A stretch of 64,000 nt of DNA from Microplitis mediator (Eukaryota; Arthropoda; Insecta; Hymenoptera; Braconidae): positions 26,678,422-26,742,421 of the forward strand of contig NC_079973.1 in assembly GCF_029852145.1 (NCBI RefSeq), given 5' to 3'. The notes below the pieces were generated by a model that worked only from the letters and a program-made list of their open reading frames with translations, did no database searches and was not told where the DNA came from. A program made the position numbers and the translations under genes. Positions 10,328-24,973 of this stretch are shown one piece after another (within the stretch, counting starts at the first letter, position 1; the number at the start of each line of letters is the position of its first letter).

Positions 10328-13300
10328 ATGATTTTATTGGAGAGTTTGGAGTACAACTGTCCTGGGATTTTTGAAAGCTCAGGTGAGTCATAAATCTTAT
10401 TCATGATAAAGTGACAGTTCGGTTTAAATTTATAATTAATTATCATTTATAATAATGTATTTTGCATTTTAAATTTATAATTAAGCGGTTTGTTTATTTA
10501 TTACGACACTTAAAAGCGCGCGTTTGAATACACGTGGCTGCTACTATGATTATTTATTTTTGTAGTTGATAATTTTGCGTCTTCGTTTGGTTAAAAATAA
10601 TCAGAGCCACTTGAAGATATTTAAATATTTTATTTAAAATATTAATGAATTCAGAAAATACCTTTTAATAATTCGGGTTTACTAACAATGACTCAGTGAG
10701 TTGACTAATACTCGATAAAACCGGTGAATCATAAAAAAAGATTGTGATCCGCTTATCGTGATCTAAATTTTGTAATAAAATAAATATTTTTATCAGTTAT
10801 CAATAACTTAAATATTAAAGGTGTGCTAATTATTATTTTTAGGATTTATAAGAGGTAAATTTGTGATACATATATTTATATATTACATGTGTAGATATGT
10901 AATGTTATGTGGTAATTATAATTTTAATGTAACGGGAATAAGACAGGAAATGAAGATAGAGACCCAGTGAAAATTGCGCACTTATTAAATTATGGCGATC
11001 TGCCAATGACAAGCTTCAGATCTTTAACTGCTGGTTTTATTTTTTTTAAATCAACCATCGGATTAGAGACCCGCACATACGTAATTTACATGTGGAGAAA
11101 AAAATTCAAAACCTGAATTCCCGCGCTTTTAGTTGCTCGTATAAATTAAAAAAAAAATAATTATAATTATCGGGATCAGAAGATCCAGTTTGAACAGATT
11201 ATTAAATATTTTATCAGTGGCATTAATGCGTACGAGGAAAATAATCTGAGGAATAATGACAATTGTTATCAGAAAATAATTTATTGTTTTTTAAAATTAT
11301 ATTTCTTCACTTGTGTAAATTAACCATTTAAAAAATTCCTTATTATTGTGATTAATATTTTTTAAGACAGCAACTTTCAGTGAGTTTATTAAAATAAAAT
11401 CTCGATGGCCTTCGTAAATGCAAATATTTATATTTGAATTATTGTATTTTGGATATAGACCTCGAAAAACTCAAAGGCTCGTCTTCGTTTTTAAATTTCT
11501 TTATACAAATTTATCGTGTCCTTGTAAAAATATTTATTTTTTTGTTTTTTATTTATTTAAAAAATACTGAACGACATTGCGGTTGCATGAACCCGGGTAA
11601 AGTTTCGCGGGGCCAATAACCTTAACGATAAATTTAGAAATATGGTCCACGTTCGATGACTTGGATTGATGCCACAAAGAAAGTAGCCAATATAAAAAGA
11701 ATATATAAAGATATGTACATTTAATTAAACATGCAATGTATATAAATACATATTTTTAAATATTAATTCTTTGATATTTGTTATCGCGCTTACTTATAGA
11801 TCTCCAGATAATGAGAACAATGACACCGATTTCGGTTGTGAAATAAATTTTCCCATTACCAAATCCTATATTTGATAAAATTATAATTTCAAAATTTTTT
11901 TTTCTATCTATCAAAACAAAATAACAAATAATAATAGTAAAAAATATTAAATACGCATATTGACTGCGTAATTTTCATTTTTATCTTTCCAACTTTATAA
12001 ATTTTTATGTTTTATTTCCTCTACTTTTTTTTAAATGCGTAGTTTCAATGATACGCATTTTTTTTTATTGCTTATGTTTAATTATATCGTTCATTGTCGT
12101 ACTTGTCACTTCCTCTGGTGCCATCGAACTCATTTTCACGACCTCGCACTGATAAAATAAACGTAAAAATAATATAAATAAAGAAAAAATGCATGTAAAA
12201 TAAATATACAAATATATATACAGTAATAATATATAGTAAAACGGGAGCTGATAATTGGTATGAATTATTTCACAAAGCAGAGAGACAATGATATGATTCG
12301 CGATCCGCGAGGGTTTGAAACTCTTCCATGTCAATGAATTTTTCGTTTCTTTGACAGTAACAAAGAGCCCACGAGAAAATTATTTAAATACGGTTACAAA
12401 AATATACTATACAAAAAAAAAGGATTTCTTGGCGCGAAAAATTTTTTTTCGCTCCAAGAAAACTCTTCGCATTACGAATGGAAGACTAAAATTTTTTTGG
12501 AAGAAAAAAACTTTCTTGCGTCAGGAAATTTTTTTTTTCTGCGTACGTCTTGCAGTGGGCGTTTGAATCCGAAAAAAAAAATATATATCTCAAATTTATT
12601 GAACGCTTTCATTTTCAAAATATAATTTATAATATTTAAAATAAATAAACTTTAGAAAAAGTCATACCTTTATATTCTAATAATAATGAGATCGCTAGCA
12701 TTTAAATTAGTTAATCGATAAAATTTGAATAATTATTAATTCAAGATTTATTAATACACTGACATTTAATCGATTTTGAGTATTTAACAGTCGCCCGACG
12801 ACTTTAGGTATTAATGTTAATAATTAATTAACTCTTTACAGTCAATTACGTCAGGCGCATTAAAGAATGACAGCCTGTGAATATTCCCTTCAATAAAGTA
12901 AACAATATATCCATTGATATAATTTAATGAACATATTAATTATATAATTATTGCGTCACCGCTGAATTTATAAATCGTTTATTATTGTTATTTATTAATT
13001 GTGCTAGTGATTCATTTTTTTTCTAAGCCCGCGGATAATTGAGGCACTTTGTATATGTATATATTGGGGACGTTACAAAGATTCAAAAGGAGGAAAAGTA
13101 ACGGGGCGAATAACGGTTCCAAATTTTATTCATCATCCTCATACTTTATTGTAAAAGTATCATGTCTCTTTTTCTCTCGTCCTCAAAGCAAAGGCTCATC
13201 CTCTCACGTATTCATTCTTCTCTACATCTAGTTTACTATTTATACAGTTATAAGTAAAGTAGTATCACATATATCACAATCAACAATAACAATAATAAAT

Positions 13301-16300
13301 AATAACACGTTACTCAATTTGTTTTAGAAAAATAATCAACTTAATGACGTAGGCCAATTTTACAAAATAACAACAATTTCATTTTTTTTATTATAATTAT
13401 CAGTCAAATTTGTTTCGTGTTTGCGTAATTAAGTGTTGATATTACACGTTATTATATCAAGGACTTCACATAAATTATTTACTGTATATATCATATACAA
13501 ATATATAAAAAAAAGTAAGTAATGATAAAGGCAAAAATAAACTCATAATTGTTTGTAATTTTAGAAGAGTAATTATTTAAGTAATTACTATTGATTCAAT
13601 AACTTTAAAGAGTTTCATCATTCGTCATTAATTGATAGCGGAAAAATAAAAAATAAACCGGTGATAATTTTTAAGTTTTATCTCGGTCGTTTATTTCCTT
13701 CTGTACGTTTTTTTTTCTTTTTTCAATCCTCAATTCTTTTTATTTGTGTTGTTTTGCCTTGAACTACAAATGACGCGTTCAATTGCCGCGGCTTATCCTC
13801 AAGAGTTTTCCTGGCGTCGCTTTATGATTCACGTGGTCTTCTAGGAAAATATAACTTTATTCCAGCGACCATAGTCATGACTGATGTGTACTTCCACGTG
13901 GTTTTATGTCATACGTCACGTATATATAAATAAATATGTGGATTTAATATTTTATAATAAAGATTACATGATGTGAGGAAGATAAAAACTGAAACCTGAG
14001 TCCGCAGATTTGAATGATGATACGGAAAAAATAAATTATAGATACGGAATTCTGTAGATCAATAGTTTTTTAATTACTGGGATAGACCATACATATGATT
14101 AGAATTAAATTGATCGTTTTTTCCTTGAAATTATGTGGTACACGTAGACAATTCTATGAGTTTTATTGGACATTTTCAGCACGTGAGGTCCCGCCTTCCC
14201 ATGTGTGTTTTATAAATCTGTCTTTATTTATTTCCCTGTTTGTAAAACTCGCGTCTCCGTCTGGGTGATAAAAACGCGCGCAACTTTTCAATTCCTCCCG
14301 CGCATGCGTTCGGGCGGCGCGCACGCGCGAGCAAACCGCGCATGCGGTCAGAGAGAAATTAATTAGTGGCGGGGAAAATTAAATCGCCGTGTAAATAAAA
14401 ATGATCGGGGAGCTGGTGGTCAGAGTGGGAGTTTACGTGGGTTTGTAGACCAGTGTACCGGTAGATGATGCTCGTCTGCAAGACGTACAGTCAGAAACTT
14501 ATAGAAACTCGTCGATGAAAGACGAACAGTGTGCGCCTCTTATAATTCTCATCACCGTTTAATTAAATCACCCGCTAATTTCAAATAATTCTAATAAATA
14601 AATAAAACCGTCAGCTTGAGTCATAAAATTCAAAAATTACGGAAATGATAATTTATTTTTGTTTATTTGTTAATCATTCGGACGCGGTAATCGCGGAGAA
14701 TGCAAGTGATTTTATATTATTTAGTAAGAATAAAAAAACTAAATTACGTTGATATTAAAAGATATATATTTGTAGCGACAATTTAAAAATACAAAAATTA
14801 ATTTTCCCGGTTTTCGATTTTTGACTTCGGACAAATAAACCAGACTACTGCTTTATCGACGTTTTTAGTCTCGTGTGCGATTAATAAATGCCTATCGGGG
14901 ATGACCCTCTTGTAAATTTAGTAAGTTTGTGTTTTGGTTAGTGCAGTAAAATAGAGAAAAAAGAGATTATTCGAGACAGAGAGAGAGAAATAGAAGCAGT
15001 TAGATTTCAGAGCGTGGAGGAGAGCATCACAGATCGTGGTGTGTCGGTTCGAGGTATCGCCGCGTGAATAAAATACCGGGAGATCACTTAACCCGACGTG
15101 TTTCCGCGAGGATAAGTGGCCAAAATTTATAAAATTGTTGTTAAAAATCAATACTTAAATTTTATTATCCTTTGGTTTTTTTCGTTCGTTAAATTTCCAC
15201 GTGAGTGCTGGATTTTAACCTTAAAAATAAAAGTTTTATAAATATTATTGCGTACGAGTTTGCTAAAAACGGAGTGTAGGAGTTACGTGATTTCAAGTGA
15301 CGACGGTTTTATTATATACAAATAATATATATTTATAATAAATAGTACGTGTATAAATAAATATACACGTACAGAATAAAACGGAGCGATGGGTGACGCG
15401 GTGATTAAAATGTTTATGGGAATTCGCGTAACCGATCCCATGGTTATGGGGACTTTTTTCCTGGGTGCTGCTATTGTTTTAATTGGATTTATCATCGGAC
15501 GACGTTCTAGGACTTGCGAGAATACAAGTAAGTAATCATTTAAGTCATAATTTTAATTGTTATGGTTATGAGATTAATCAGCACATTGTTAGGACACTGG
15601 CTCCGATTCTGCGCAACCTGAAAAACCCGCGAAAATTTTACTATTTTTGATTTACCGGATCACTAAATTATAATCATCGGTTTCACTTTAATTACCCGGT
15701 GATGATATTTAAATGATTATCATTTTTTATATTTTAGTCATCGGACACGTAATTTCCCGATGAAATCACTCGGCATTAAGAAAAAAAAAATATTAAGTCA
15801 GAAAAAAAACCTTGGAGCGGACAGAAAAGGTTTTTTTTAGTATTAATGTTACTGGGAGCCTCGGTTCGTCTTTCTCGAAGGATTATTCTGCTTTAGCAAC
15901 CTTTTTTGGCGGCAGCTGCATGAGAAAGCATGAGGCTGCTAAACTGGAGTGAGAGAGAGAGAGAGAGAAAGGAAGAGCGAGACCGAGAACCGGCGTGTCC
16001 AAGTGGAATGTGAGCTGAGTGCATGTGTACTGGAGATTTGGCTCCGAACGGAAGTAGTATAGAGAAAACATGAGGGCCCACGTGTATTCCCATGCCCGTT
16101 TTCAAATTTTATTTCTTTTTAAATTTACGAACAATGGGATGTCGGGCTGTGTAATTTGAAACTTCGAACTCTTGCGTCGACTACCAACATTATTTATATT
16201 TTTTAATCCGAGTTTTATTTCGGAGCTGAAAAAAAAATATAAAATAAGGTATTGATTTACGATATTTGGTTTAATTTGCGTAATAAATATTAAAACTAAC

Positions 16301-19300
16301 GTGTGACAGAAAAACATTAAGAAGTTATACTAGCTAAGCTCCCTCGATTCAACGTAGCGTAAAAATAACTCGCGATGTGTTATATTTATCCTCGTTGCGA
16401 CTCACACATTGCATCGGGTTGGCTCTTTTACTTCTTCTATTTCATTCGTATTACAGTACCACCAGTAGTTTGAGTAATCCAAGTAAAGGTCTATAGAAAA
16501 AAAAACATAAAATAAAAGCAAGTACATAAAAGACACGAGGGCTGTAGAGAAAATTAGCAGCTTACATGTCTGGAGTAAAAATACTATACCCACTGTATGG
16601 TAACAGATAAGATATAGAGTACAAAGACTGAAAGTGAATCGACTGTACTTTGGGTGTATTACGTTCAAAGTATTTTTTATTTAAAGTCTAAGTCCAAGTA
16701 CAGAGCGACAGACTGCTCGCCACGTGGTGCAACTTAAACTTGTATGCATTTGAGAACTTATTTTCAGCGCCCACGTTGTTGCATTTTAAATATCATAAAT
16801 GTATATCGCTTTACAATTGCTATTGTCGTTGGTTTTGTAAAGAATATGGATGCCTTCAAGTCCATATTGATTCACTTGTTGAAAACGAGTACTGGTAATT
16901 AGCCGTCTAATTGTCGGTATTGTTATAGAATTTTTTACCACGGCTTGTACAAAAATACTTTTTTGTCTCCTTTGTTTATTGTTACAACCCATGTACATGT
17001 GTATTTGCGATCGTTTTAATGTACAAGTTGACTTTGGCTTTAAATGCTCAACTCAATTGGCCTTCCAGCAGGTCAGGGAGCTAAATGAATCAGCAAGCCT
17101 GAAGAAATAACCGTGGAACGGATGAAAAAGATGACGAACCAGAGGAACAAGAGGAAGACGAAGCTAAAGCAAATGCACACGCAAATGAATATAAATATAT
17201 ATTATATTATTTCAAGGCGAAATATCAGTATTTTATTTATTCACACATTTTTGGCGACGATTGCGTTGGCGTCTTGACTTTGTGAATAAATTATTGCTTC
17301 ACTGAATTTTTATTTATTTACTTTATTTATCTTTGGATTTTTTTATATTTATTTGGGCGTAGGGCGTAAATGGAATGATGACTTTAAATATGTATAATAT
17401 ATATTTAAGCAGGTAGTTTCAATGCTGAGTATAAATTAGCTTTTGGAAACGCCGATTGAATAGAAAATTGGCTTCCTATTGGTTAAATTGTCAATGGAAT
17501 AAATGTATGTTGGAGGTATCGTCGTAATTAATAAGAGTTTTGAAATATTTGAACATAAATTATGTGGATTTGGTATCACGATTCATGGGATAGATTTTAA
17601 ATAAAATGGTATTTTCAATTGGTTGTAGAACCCAAGGAACTTGAGTTTCTTATTAATTAATTGAAGATAAAATTTTTCATATTTATTTAAATGATATGCG
17701 CCGACAATTGTCAATAAGAGAATGATTAAGAAGTCGTGGATATATTTGTTGTCGTCTGGGTTGTAATTCTGCGGTTGTAAAAACAAAGAGAGCAAAAAAC
17801 AGTGAAAATTTATGCTTTTACTTTATGATGAGTTAGTAAACAAATGTCATAAAGCGACAGTCTTATCACGATTATTTAACAAATTGTTAAATTATAAACT
17901 TCCTAAATAATATTTTTTATCTGTTGAAAAACTTGAAAGATAATTTCTGACTGATAGCATTTATTTTATTTGAATGCTTCCATAATTGCATTGGGTCGTC
18001 GTAAAAAATATTGATGCAGGTGCAATTTATTGTCCGCGGTTATGGTTTAATTTAATGAAGTAAACTTTAAAATAATCAGTAATTAATAATTTGCTTACGT
18101 AAAAAAAAATATTAATGACGAGCAGATGAAATGCAAGTAAATATTTGCCCCGTCTGATATTTAAAATTTATATAAATAATTTAAGTGCGTCGCAATTTCA
18201 ATTATCAGTAAAATGTATTTTTAATCCGATGAAATTGAAATAAATTATTCGTTTATTCTTATCAGCACGCTTTTAACCGCGTAATTTTATGAAAAGGGGA
18301 AAGAAATAGATAGGATCCATAAAATATTTGATATGTCTACAAATATTATTTTTCCTCGACCTATAAAAAAAATACATATATTTATAAAAAGTAGAGAAAT
18401 ATATTAAAAAGCACTCTGTGTTGCTGATGTTCGAATCGATAGTTACCATAGGTAACTATTTCACAACTTTTATTTTCTCCTTCGTTTTCCACGTGTCCTG
18501 AAATTATTGCTGGCGTGTGTGTGTACATACGATCCTGTATCGCTCCTCTTTTCCACACGGACAAAGCTAATATTAGACACATCTATATACTTTACGTATT
18601 TATCTAGATGTAGATAGCGATTCTAACTCACGTGACACAATAAAGGCTTCGCTGTATATGCATATCAGTGAATAAAATATGCACATATAATTTGTTGTAT
18701 TAATTAATAAAAATTTATATACTAATTATTGATTATCACGACTGATAATTTTAAAGATGAAACATTGCACTAATAGTATAGGGGAGGGAGGGGCAAAAGG
18801 AGGTACTTAAGAAAATACCAAGTTTTCGAGGACTCAAATACGCTAAATCTTTTTTTTTTTTAATGATATTCAAAGTAAATAGAAGAAATTTTCAGATACC
18901 GTTGAAAAAAAAAATTTTTCATTTCTGCGGGCAAAATGGGGTACCCCTAAAAAAGGTAAAAAAAAAAATTTCTGGATTTTAAACGAATTTGATTGAGTTG
19001 AATTTTTTTTAAGTAATTTACATGAAGAAAAATTATATTTTACATGTTTATTGAATACAAAAGAAGAAAAAAAAATTTTAATAGTTTTTATCATAAAACG
19101 AACGTCATTAATATTTTTCAATTGACAATTGATTTTTGAAAAAGTTTATCAAAAAAAATTCAAAGTAACGCTTAATTATATTTACAGAAGTGATTTTGGA
19201 ATGTTTAAAAACCATTTAAAATATAAAATTTTTTTTTATCAAATTTTGGGGATACCCTGTTTTGCCCCCCCCCCCCCCTTCCTCTATAACAATAGGGAAT

Positions 19301-22300
19301 AACAAATTTAAATAGTGATTTACTGTCTATTGGAAAATTTCAATGACACCGACAATTATCAGTAAAAATCTAACATCTCTCATTTCTACTAATTACTTAA
19401 TCCTCTGTAAAATAATATTTGACTTCACACTTGGGAAAATTTTGTTTCTCGCCAAGCTTACAGTATATATTTTAAATTTGGGAAAAACCCATCCTAATTA
19501 CGTCTGACGACTTCAGGTACTTGGGTCCATTGAAGGACATTGTAGTATAATGAGACCCAAGTAGTTTGTATTTGGTAATGAGTTTGTAATTTAACGATTG
19601 TCATCAATGCGAAATGAGTGTGAATACATTCAAAAATTTTGGGTATAGATAGGAGAAAAAAAAGAAGGGGTTGTTAGTCTCACCTTAAAAGTTTTAGGGA
19701 ATAGATCAGTCTTCAAGTTTGCCCATCACGGACGAAGCTGCGACATTCAAAATATTTCTATAACTTAGCTAACTTTACTACAGTGATCATTGCTTATATA
19801 TAACTTATAAAGTTCTCACGATTGATAGTTCTCGATACAAATTATTACACAATTTTAATAATAACATCAGGTAATAAAGTGGTTCAACAATAATTTATTT
19901 TCTATCGCGAGTATAAATAATTTAACAGTTCAATTCTTCATTAGCAGTATGAACTTTGTCATAGTTTTTTCCAAGTATATTAAATAATCCCACTGAAAGT
20001 AACATTTATTTATGAAGATTTGAATTGAATAAATTATCTATTGAATAAATGAGCATATTTGAATATATAATATTATTTTATCTAATAAATTTTTTTATTT
20101 GATTTACAGATGAGCCAAAATCTGATGAAAAAATTCAAGAACCTGAAATCCAGAAATCAATCAACACCAACAACGAACGGAATATCGGTGGTCATAAACG
20201 TGCGAAGAATAAAAAACGTCGTGAAGCTCAGCAAGAGTTCACTCATTCCTGGGTAGTTGGTACTCTCAAGGGCCATACTGGACCAGTTTTGGACATAAAC
20301 TTCTCCAGTGACGACAAATTTCTCGCTAGCTGTGCTGAAGGTATTTATAATATTCAAATTCGCTTGCTTGTTATTTTTTTTAAATACGTACACACCACGT
20401 GCCCTTAAATTCCTCTATTTACTTTAATAAATCTCACACAGTTTGATGTCCCGTATTCGGACCATTCGATGCATCATTTAGCACTTAGACTAGAGCTTAA
20501 TTAATTCACAATTTAACTGCGGTTCGCTAAAATTTTATAACATCCCCCTTTTAGCTTTTAGATTGTACTATTAATTTTAATGAGCAACAATTGATATTTA
20601 AATGAATTCCTAAAAAATTAATTATTAAAACTGTACCCACACTGAAGTTGATGAAGAAATCGGAAATGTATGATTTATTTACCTAACAAAAATTACTCAA
20701 TCATGTTAATGACACTCTTTTCGCGCTCTATTTATTCTCGATCTGAATTTTTTAAAATTACCACTGTACTTAAATTGACTTGTTTAATTTCAAATGAAAC
20801 CATTCCTTGATTAAAAATCAATATTTAGATTTTCCATAAAATGGTTTCATGAATTTTCAATGTACCTGAAGATCGGAACGTTTTTCCCGCAACAAAAATG
20901 AAAAAAATCCATGTAATTCGACTATAAGATTTTTGGCTGACTTACCAACATCTGTAAGCGAACATTTCAAAAATCTAGTTATTCCGTAGATTTTTTACTT
21001 TCCAATTTTTGTTTTTTTTTTCGTTGCGCAAAAAATGTTCCGATCTTCAGGTACATAATTTTCAATAATTTCCACTTAACAAAATATATAAGTATTTGCC
21101 TTATTGTTCTATTTAATAATACCTTCAATGCTAAATGTTTTTTATCTTGTTACCAAGAAGTACACTCTATCTAAAAGATCGTAATAGGCTTCAGAGTAAG
21201 TACTTCGGCCATGAAAAAAAAAGTGCATTCAATTGAAATAGAGTTTCTATTTATATAGATATTTTTTGTCAACGATGCATTTAGTTATCGTTATCATCCA
21301 ATGGCGGTTACGTGATTTTGAATTTAAAAAAGTAAATATGCATAAATAATAATGCATTTGAAATAAATTGTACAGTTAAGAGTATGAAAAAAAAATTCAG
21401 TTCATCTTAACCCCTTAAGATCTCTGAACTCGGTGGTTTGGGTCATGAATGCTCACCTCAGCTGTTCATCTTTTAACGAATGACTCTACTACTAGTACTA
21501 GTTCTTACATTACATTGCATTACATTAGACGGTCTATACGAGTCCACGGAGAATCGTAATCGTGAGTAACGGTAGTCCAGAGTGGGTTACTGTGGCTCCT
21601 TACATTAGTTACACGATAGTACTTTGCTGAGACCCCGTTATCGTAAAGATACGAGGGAATTATTTATACAATAATTTACAGTAATCAAGTGCAATGAAAG
21701 CAAGTTTATTTTTAAATTAACTACAAGTACATTTTAATGTCTATGTATTTATACTTAAAAACCAATCGAACATTTATTTGCTTTGAAAATTTTAAATCAT
21801 GTAGATTTTGCTCCTGTGCATGGTTTAATCTTTTGAAAAAAAACTAAAGCAGCTCAAAAATAGTTTAAATGTATACATTTTTTTTGTAGAATAAAATAAT
21901 TCTGAGGAAGAAAGTGATTAAACAGAATGATTTAATCGCATTCTTCCTGTTCAATTCCTAAATTACGTACACTGTCGAGACAGAGAGATCATGAGAGATT
22001 ATGTTGAACACCCGAGAAAACATTTCATTTCCTCACGGGTAAAATGATATATACAGCTAGCTTAGTGTTATTTAGATGGCGAAGAAAAGAAATGAAGGAA
22101 AGAGTCACTACTTTTTCTTATTCCTCTTCTTCTTCTACACTACTCTCTCAAACGATGATTTCATAATAATCCAACGGTATCAAACAACCGTGCGAACAGG
22201 AATCGTCTCTCCCGTTATCGTACTTTCAACCTCATATTTATCATTTTTTTTTTTTTTTTTGCTGTTAATAAATTTTATAGTCAAAACATGAATCCAGCGA

Positions 22301-24973
22301 CCTTGGCACATGTTTCTAAGGTTATCAGCCTGGTTAAATAAATGTGTGTATGCCATTGCTGAATTTTATAACTTATTAGCAAAAAAACAATTGTCAATGA
22401 TATCAATCATTTGTTATAAGAACGGCAGTTACATACATACATTTTTTATTCAAACTCTTACACGACCTCTTGAGAGACTTAGTGTATCTACTTGACCTTG
22501 TTTATACCTATAATTCTTTTTTTTTTCTTTTTTTTAAATAAATTTTAGCAACAGACATTGACTTTGAGATCGTCACACTTTGGAAAAAAAAAATTAATTT
22601 GATCGCTTCATTTTATTAGTCAAAAAAAAACTCGACGAATTTCACATGTCATGTCCCACTTCCTATCATAGATTTCGTTTGAGAACTATTCCTCTAAAAA
22701 ATTTCGTACTTAACGGGTTATTTTTTACAGAAAAATTCTCCGCGTGTAACGCTGGAATTTTTTAAATGATCTATCTAAATAAAACTAATCCTTTATGTTA
22801 TTATAATAGTCATTACAAGAGTGCTGAATTAATCATGAGTGAATTTATGTTTTTTTTTTAATACGTAAATAATCAACTTCAAGGTCGGGTACCAAAACAA
22901 AAAAATTCTGATGCATGTGTTTTGTATACGTGTGCCTAATTAATAGATTTACTACTATACAAAAAAAATACTTATAAATATATACATACTCTATGTAAAT
23001 AAAATAAGAAAATTTATAAGAATTCAAAATAATGAAAAAAAAAAATTAAAAATTAAATAGCCAGGTGAATTTATATTTTCTTTGTGTATAATAAAGATTG
23101 CAGCCTGTTGCCGAAGGATACGCTGAAGGACAACGCGGACGAAGTGATAAATAGTTCCAGAAAATCATCACCGTCAGTCATTCATTGCGGCAAGAAGACC
23201 AGCAAGAAGACCGGCAAGAAAGACACTACAACATCCAGGAAAAAGAACTCCAGTCGTGTCAATAAACCTGCAATGATTAGAAGTTGTAGTAGCGGTGGCA
23301 GTAGCATCAGAAGCAGCAACAGCAACAGCATCAGCAGTAATAGCAGCAGTAGCAGCATGGAGTCTGTTTCTTCAATAAATGATCAGACTGTATTGAGTCG
23401 CAGACAGAAAAAAAACCGACGTGCATCTGGCGATCCAGATCTCGTGGTTTATAATCGTAATCTTCATCATAATGTCAATTGTCTGAATCTACCGCTCCAT
23501 CATTATCCGATTCAATATACTCCAAGGTTTGTGGATGATTTTCCGCCACTGATAATGTCGCCATATGAGATCCAAAATCAGGAACTCATACATCAAACAA
23601 TCCCGAATCACATAAACAACAGCTTTTACGGAACCACTACAGCAAACAGATTGAATTTCATTCCTTTAAGCAAGCCAGTTTCCAATACTTATGCGAAAAC
23701 TTATCAAATTGTAGGTAATTCAATGAATACAGTTCAGTACTGTAAATATTTCGAGTGTTTGAAGTACATGAGTCACTCTACATTGATATTTAAATTAAAA
23801 ACTTTGACACACCCGACACATTATTTACAATGTCTGGGTTATTTGTATAAAAATGACCTCAAAAGTACTGGTGTTTCTTTTTTATATACACCTCACCAAG
23901 AATTAATACAATACTTTTATGGTCATGCCGAAGAAGAAAGAGAAAAATTCTATTATAGGCGGCGAAAATGTTTGAACGTAAACGCAAAAATTTTCATCCC
24001 TAACAGTTTGAATCACAAACCAAAAAGTGCCACAGGCATTAGTAATTCTGTCGAGAGTTCGGATTTGGAGTCAGAGTGTTCTTCAGACAGTGAAAAAAGT
24101 GAATCTTCGGCTTCATATTTGCTGTACTCTGATGGAAAAGTCGACCCCATGCTGCTGATTCTGAGTTATTTGGACGCAGTCGACAGAAATAGAAAAAATA
24201 CTGCCGAACGCGAATGTGTAAGATGTTCCAAAAAATTCTCCATTGATCTATCAACTGGTGAATACAATTCAAAGGAAAAGTGTAGATATCATTGCAATAG
24301 TGAAATGGACTTATCCCCGATAAATAACAGCAAAGTGCGTAAATGCTGTCGAAAACCAAGAGATTCGAAAGGATGCATTGAAGCTGATTTTCATATTTGG
24401 AGTGGAGTTGAACCAGGCGTCAACGGTCCATTTCACGGGTACATGACTACACAACCTTTGAAATCTTCAGGCAGTAATAGAAGAATGTTTGACGTGGTTG
24501 CTTTGGACTGTGAAATGTGCATCACAAGTAATGGTTTTGAACCCACAAGACTTACAGTGGTACAATTAGACGGTTCAACAATCTACGACGCGTTCATCAA
24601 GCCGGACCACGAAATAATTGATTATAATACCCAATTTTCGGGTATTCGCGCAGAAGATCTTCAAGGCGCTAGAACACTGCATGACGTTCACCGAGATCTG
24701 CAAACATTCATCCATGCAGATACAATTATAATTGGACATGGCTTGGAAAACGATCTCAGAAAGTTGAAAATCTTGCATGAAACCGTACTTGATACTGCAT
24801 TTATATATCCGCACAGGTATGGGTTTCCAAATAAAACCAAGTTGAAGATTTTAGCAGAAACTGAATTGCACCGAACGATACAAAGCGCCGAACATTGCGC
24901 CCACGAAGACGCGCAAGCGGCAATGGATTTGGCACTTAACAAAGTTCTCGAAGACGTGGGAAAACGAAAATAA
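10328..24973 (+). CDS. REXO1-like DEDDh RNA exonuclease
   Basis: 3'-5' RNA exonuclease of the REX1/GOR group; the Drosophila relative may be prage. The main exon, about 23097-24973, has a Ser/Lys-rich N-terminal region, a mid-region with conserved Cys/His spacing, and a C-terminal exonuclease domain. That domain shows ALDCEMC (first D and E), GHGLENDLRKLK (third acidic residue) and HEDAQAAMDL (H and last D), the full DEDDh set. The open frame extends 5' only to a GTG, so an upstream exon is needed. The best candidate is 10328-10382, a short ATG exon (MILLESLEYNCPGIFESS) ending at a GTGAGT donor in phase 1. It joins in frame at an AAAG acceptor at 23096, giving 643 residues. That join is inference. 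If right, the intron spans TBL2 exons 1 and 2. The exonuclease call itself is strong. Confidence 0.75.
10383..14262. other. Non-coding stretch (proposed exonuclease intron 1)
   Basis: About 3.9 kb of AT-rich DNA with no convincing ORF. A sub-region at about 12410-12560 holds imperfect inverted runs (TTTCTTGGCGCGAAAAA and similar) like those near 35020-35110, probably a degraded repeat. Nothing else could be supported. Confidence 0.4.
14263..14350. promoter_or_regulatory. CpG-rich block with NRF1-like GCGCATGCG motifs, upstream of TBL2
   Basis: A sharp GC-rich island in AT-rich surroundings, with CCGCGCATGCG, GCGCACGCGCGAGC and CCGCGCATGCGG. These resemble the palindromic NRF1/Ewg recognition core GCGCATGCGC. 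It lies about 1.1 kb 5' of the TBL2 start codon, so it is a likely core promoter for that gene. Factor identity is inference. Confidence 0.5.

Noticed and set aside
12065..12566. Pair of ORFs at 12065-12334 and 12315-12566 as genes
   Set aside because: Poly-K/F and poly-Y/L composition from AT-rich repeats; no domain or splice context.
18870..19121. 83-codon minus-strand ORF
   Set aside because: Lies inside a MITE-like element and is Lys/Phe/Asn noise.
23084..23096. GTG at 23084 as the start of the exonuclease
   Set aside because: Nuclear insect genes rarely start at GTG, and the frame is closed by a stop just upstream. A splice acceptor fits better.
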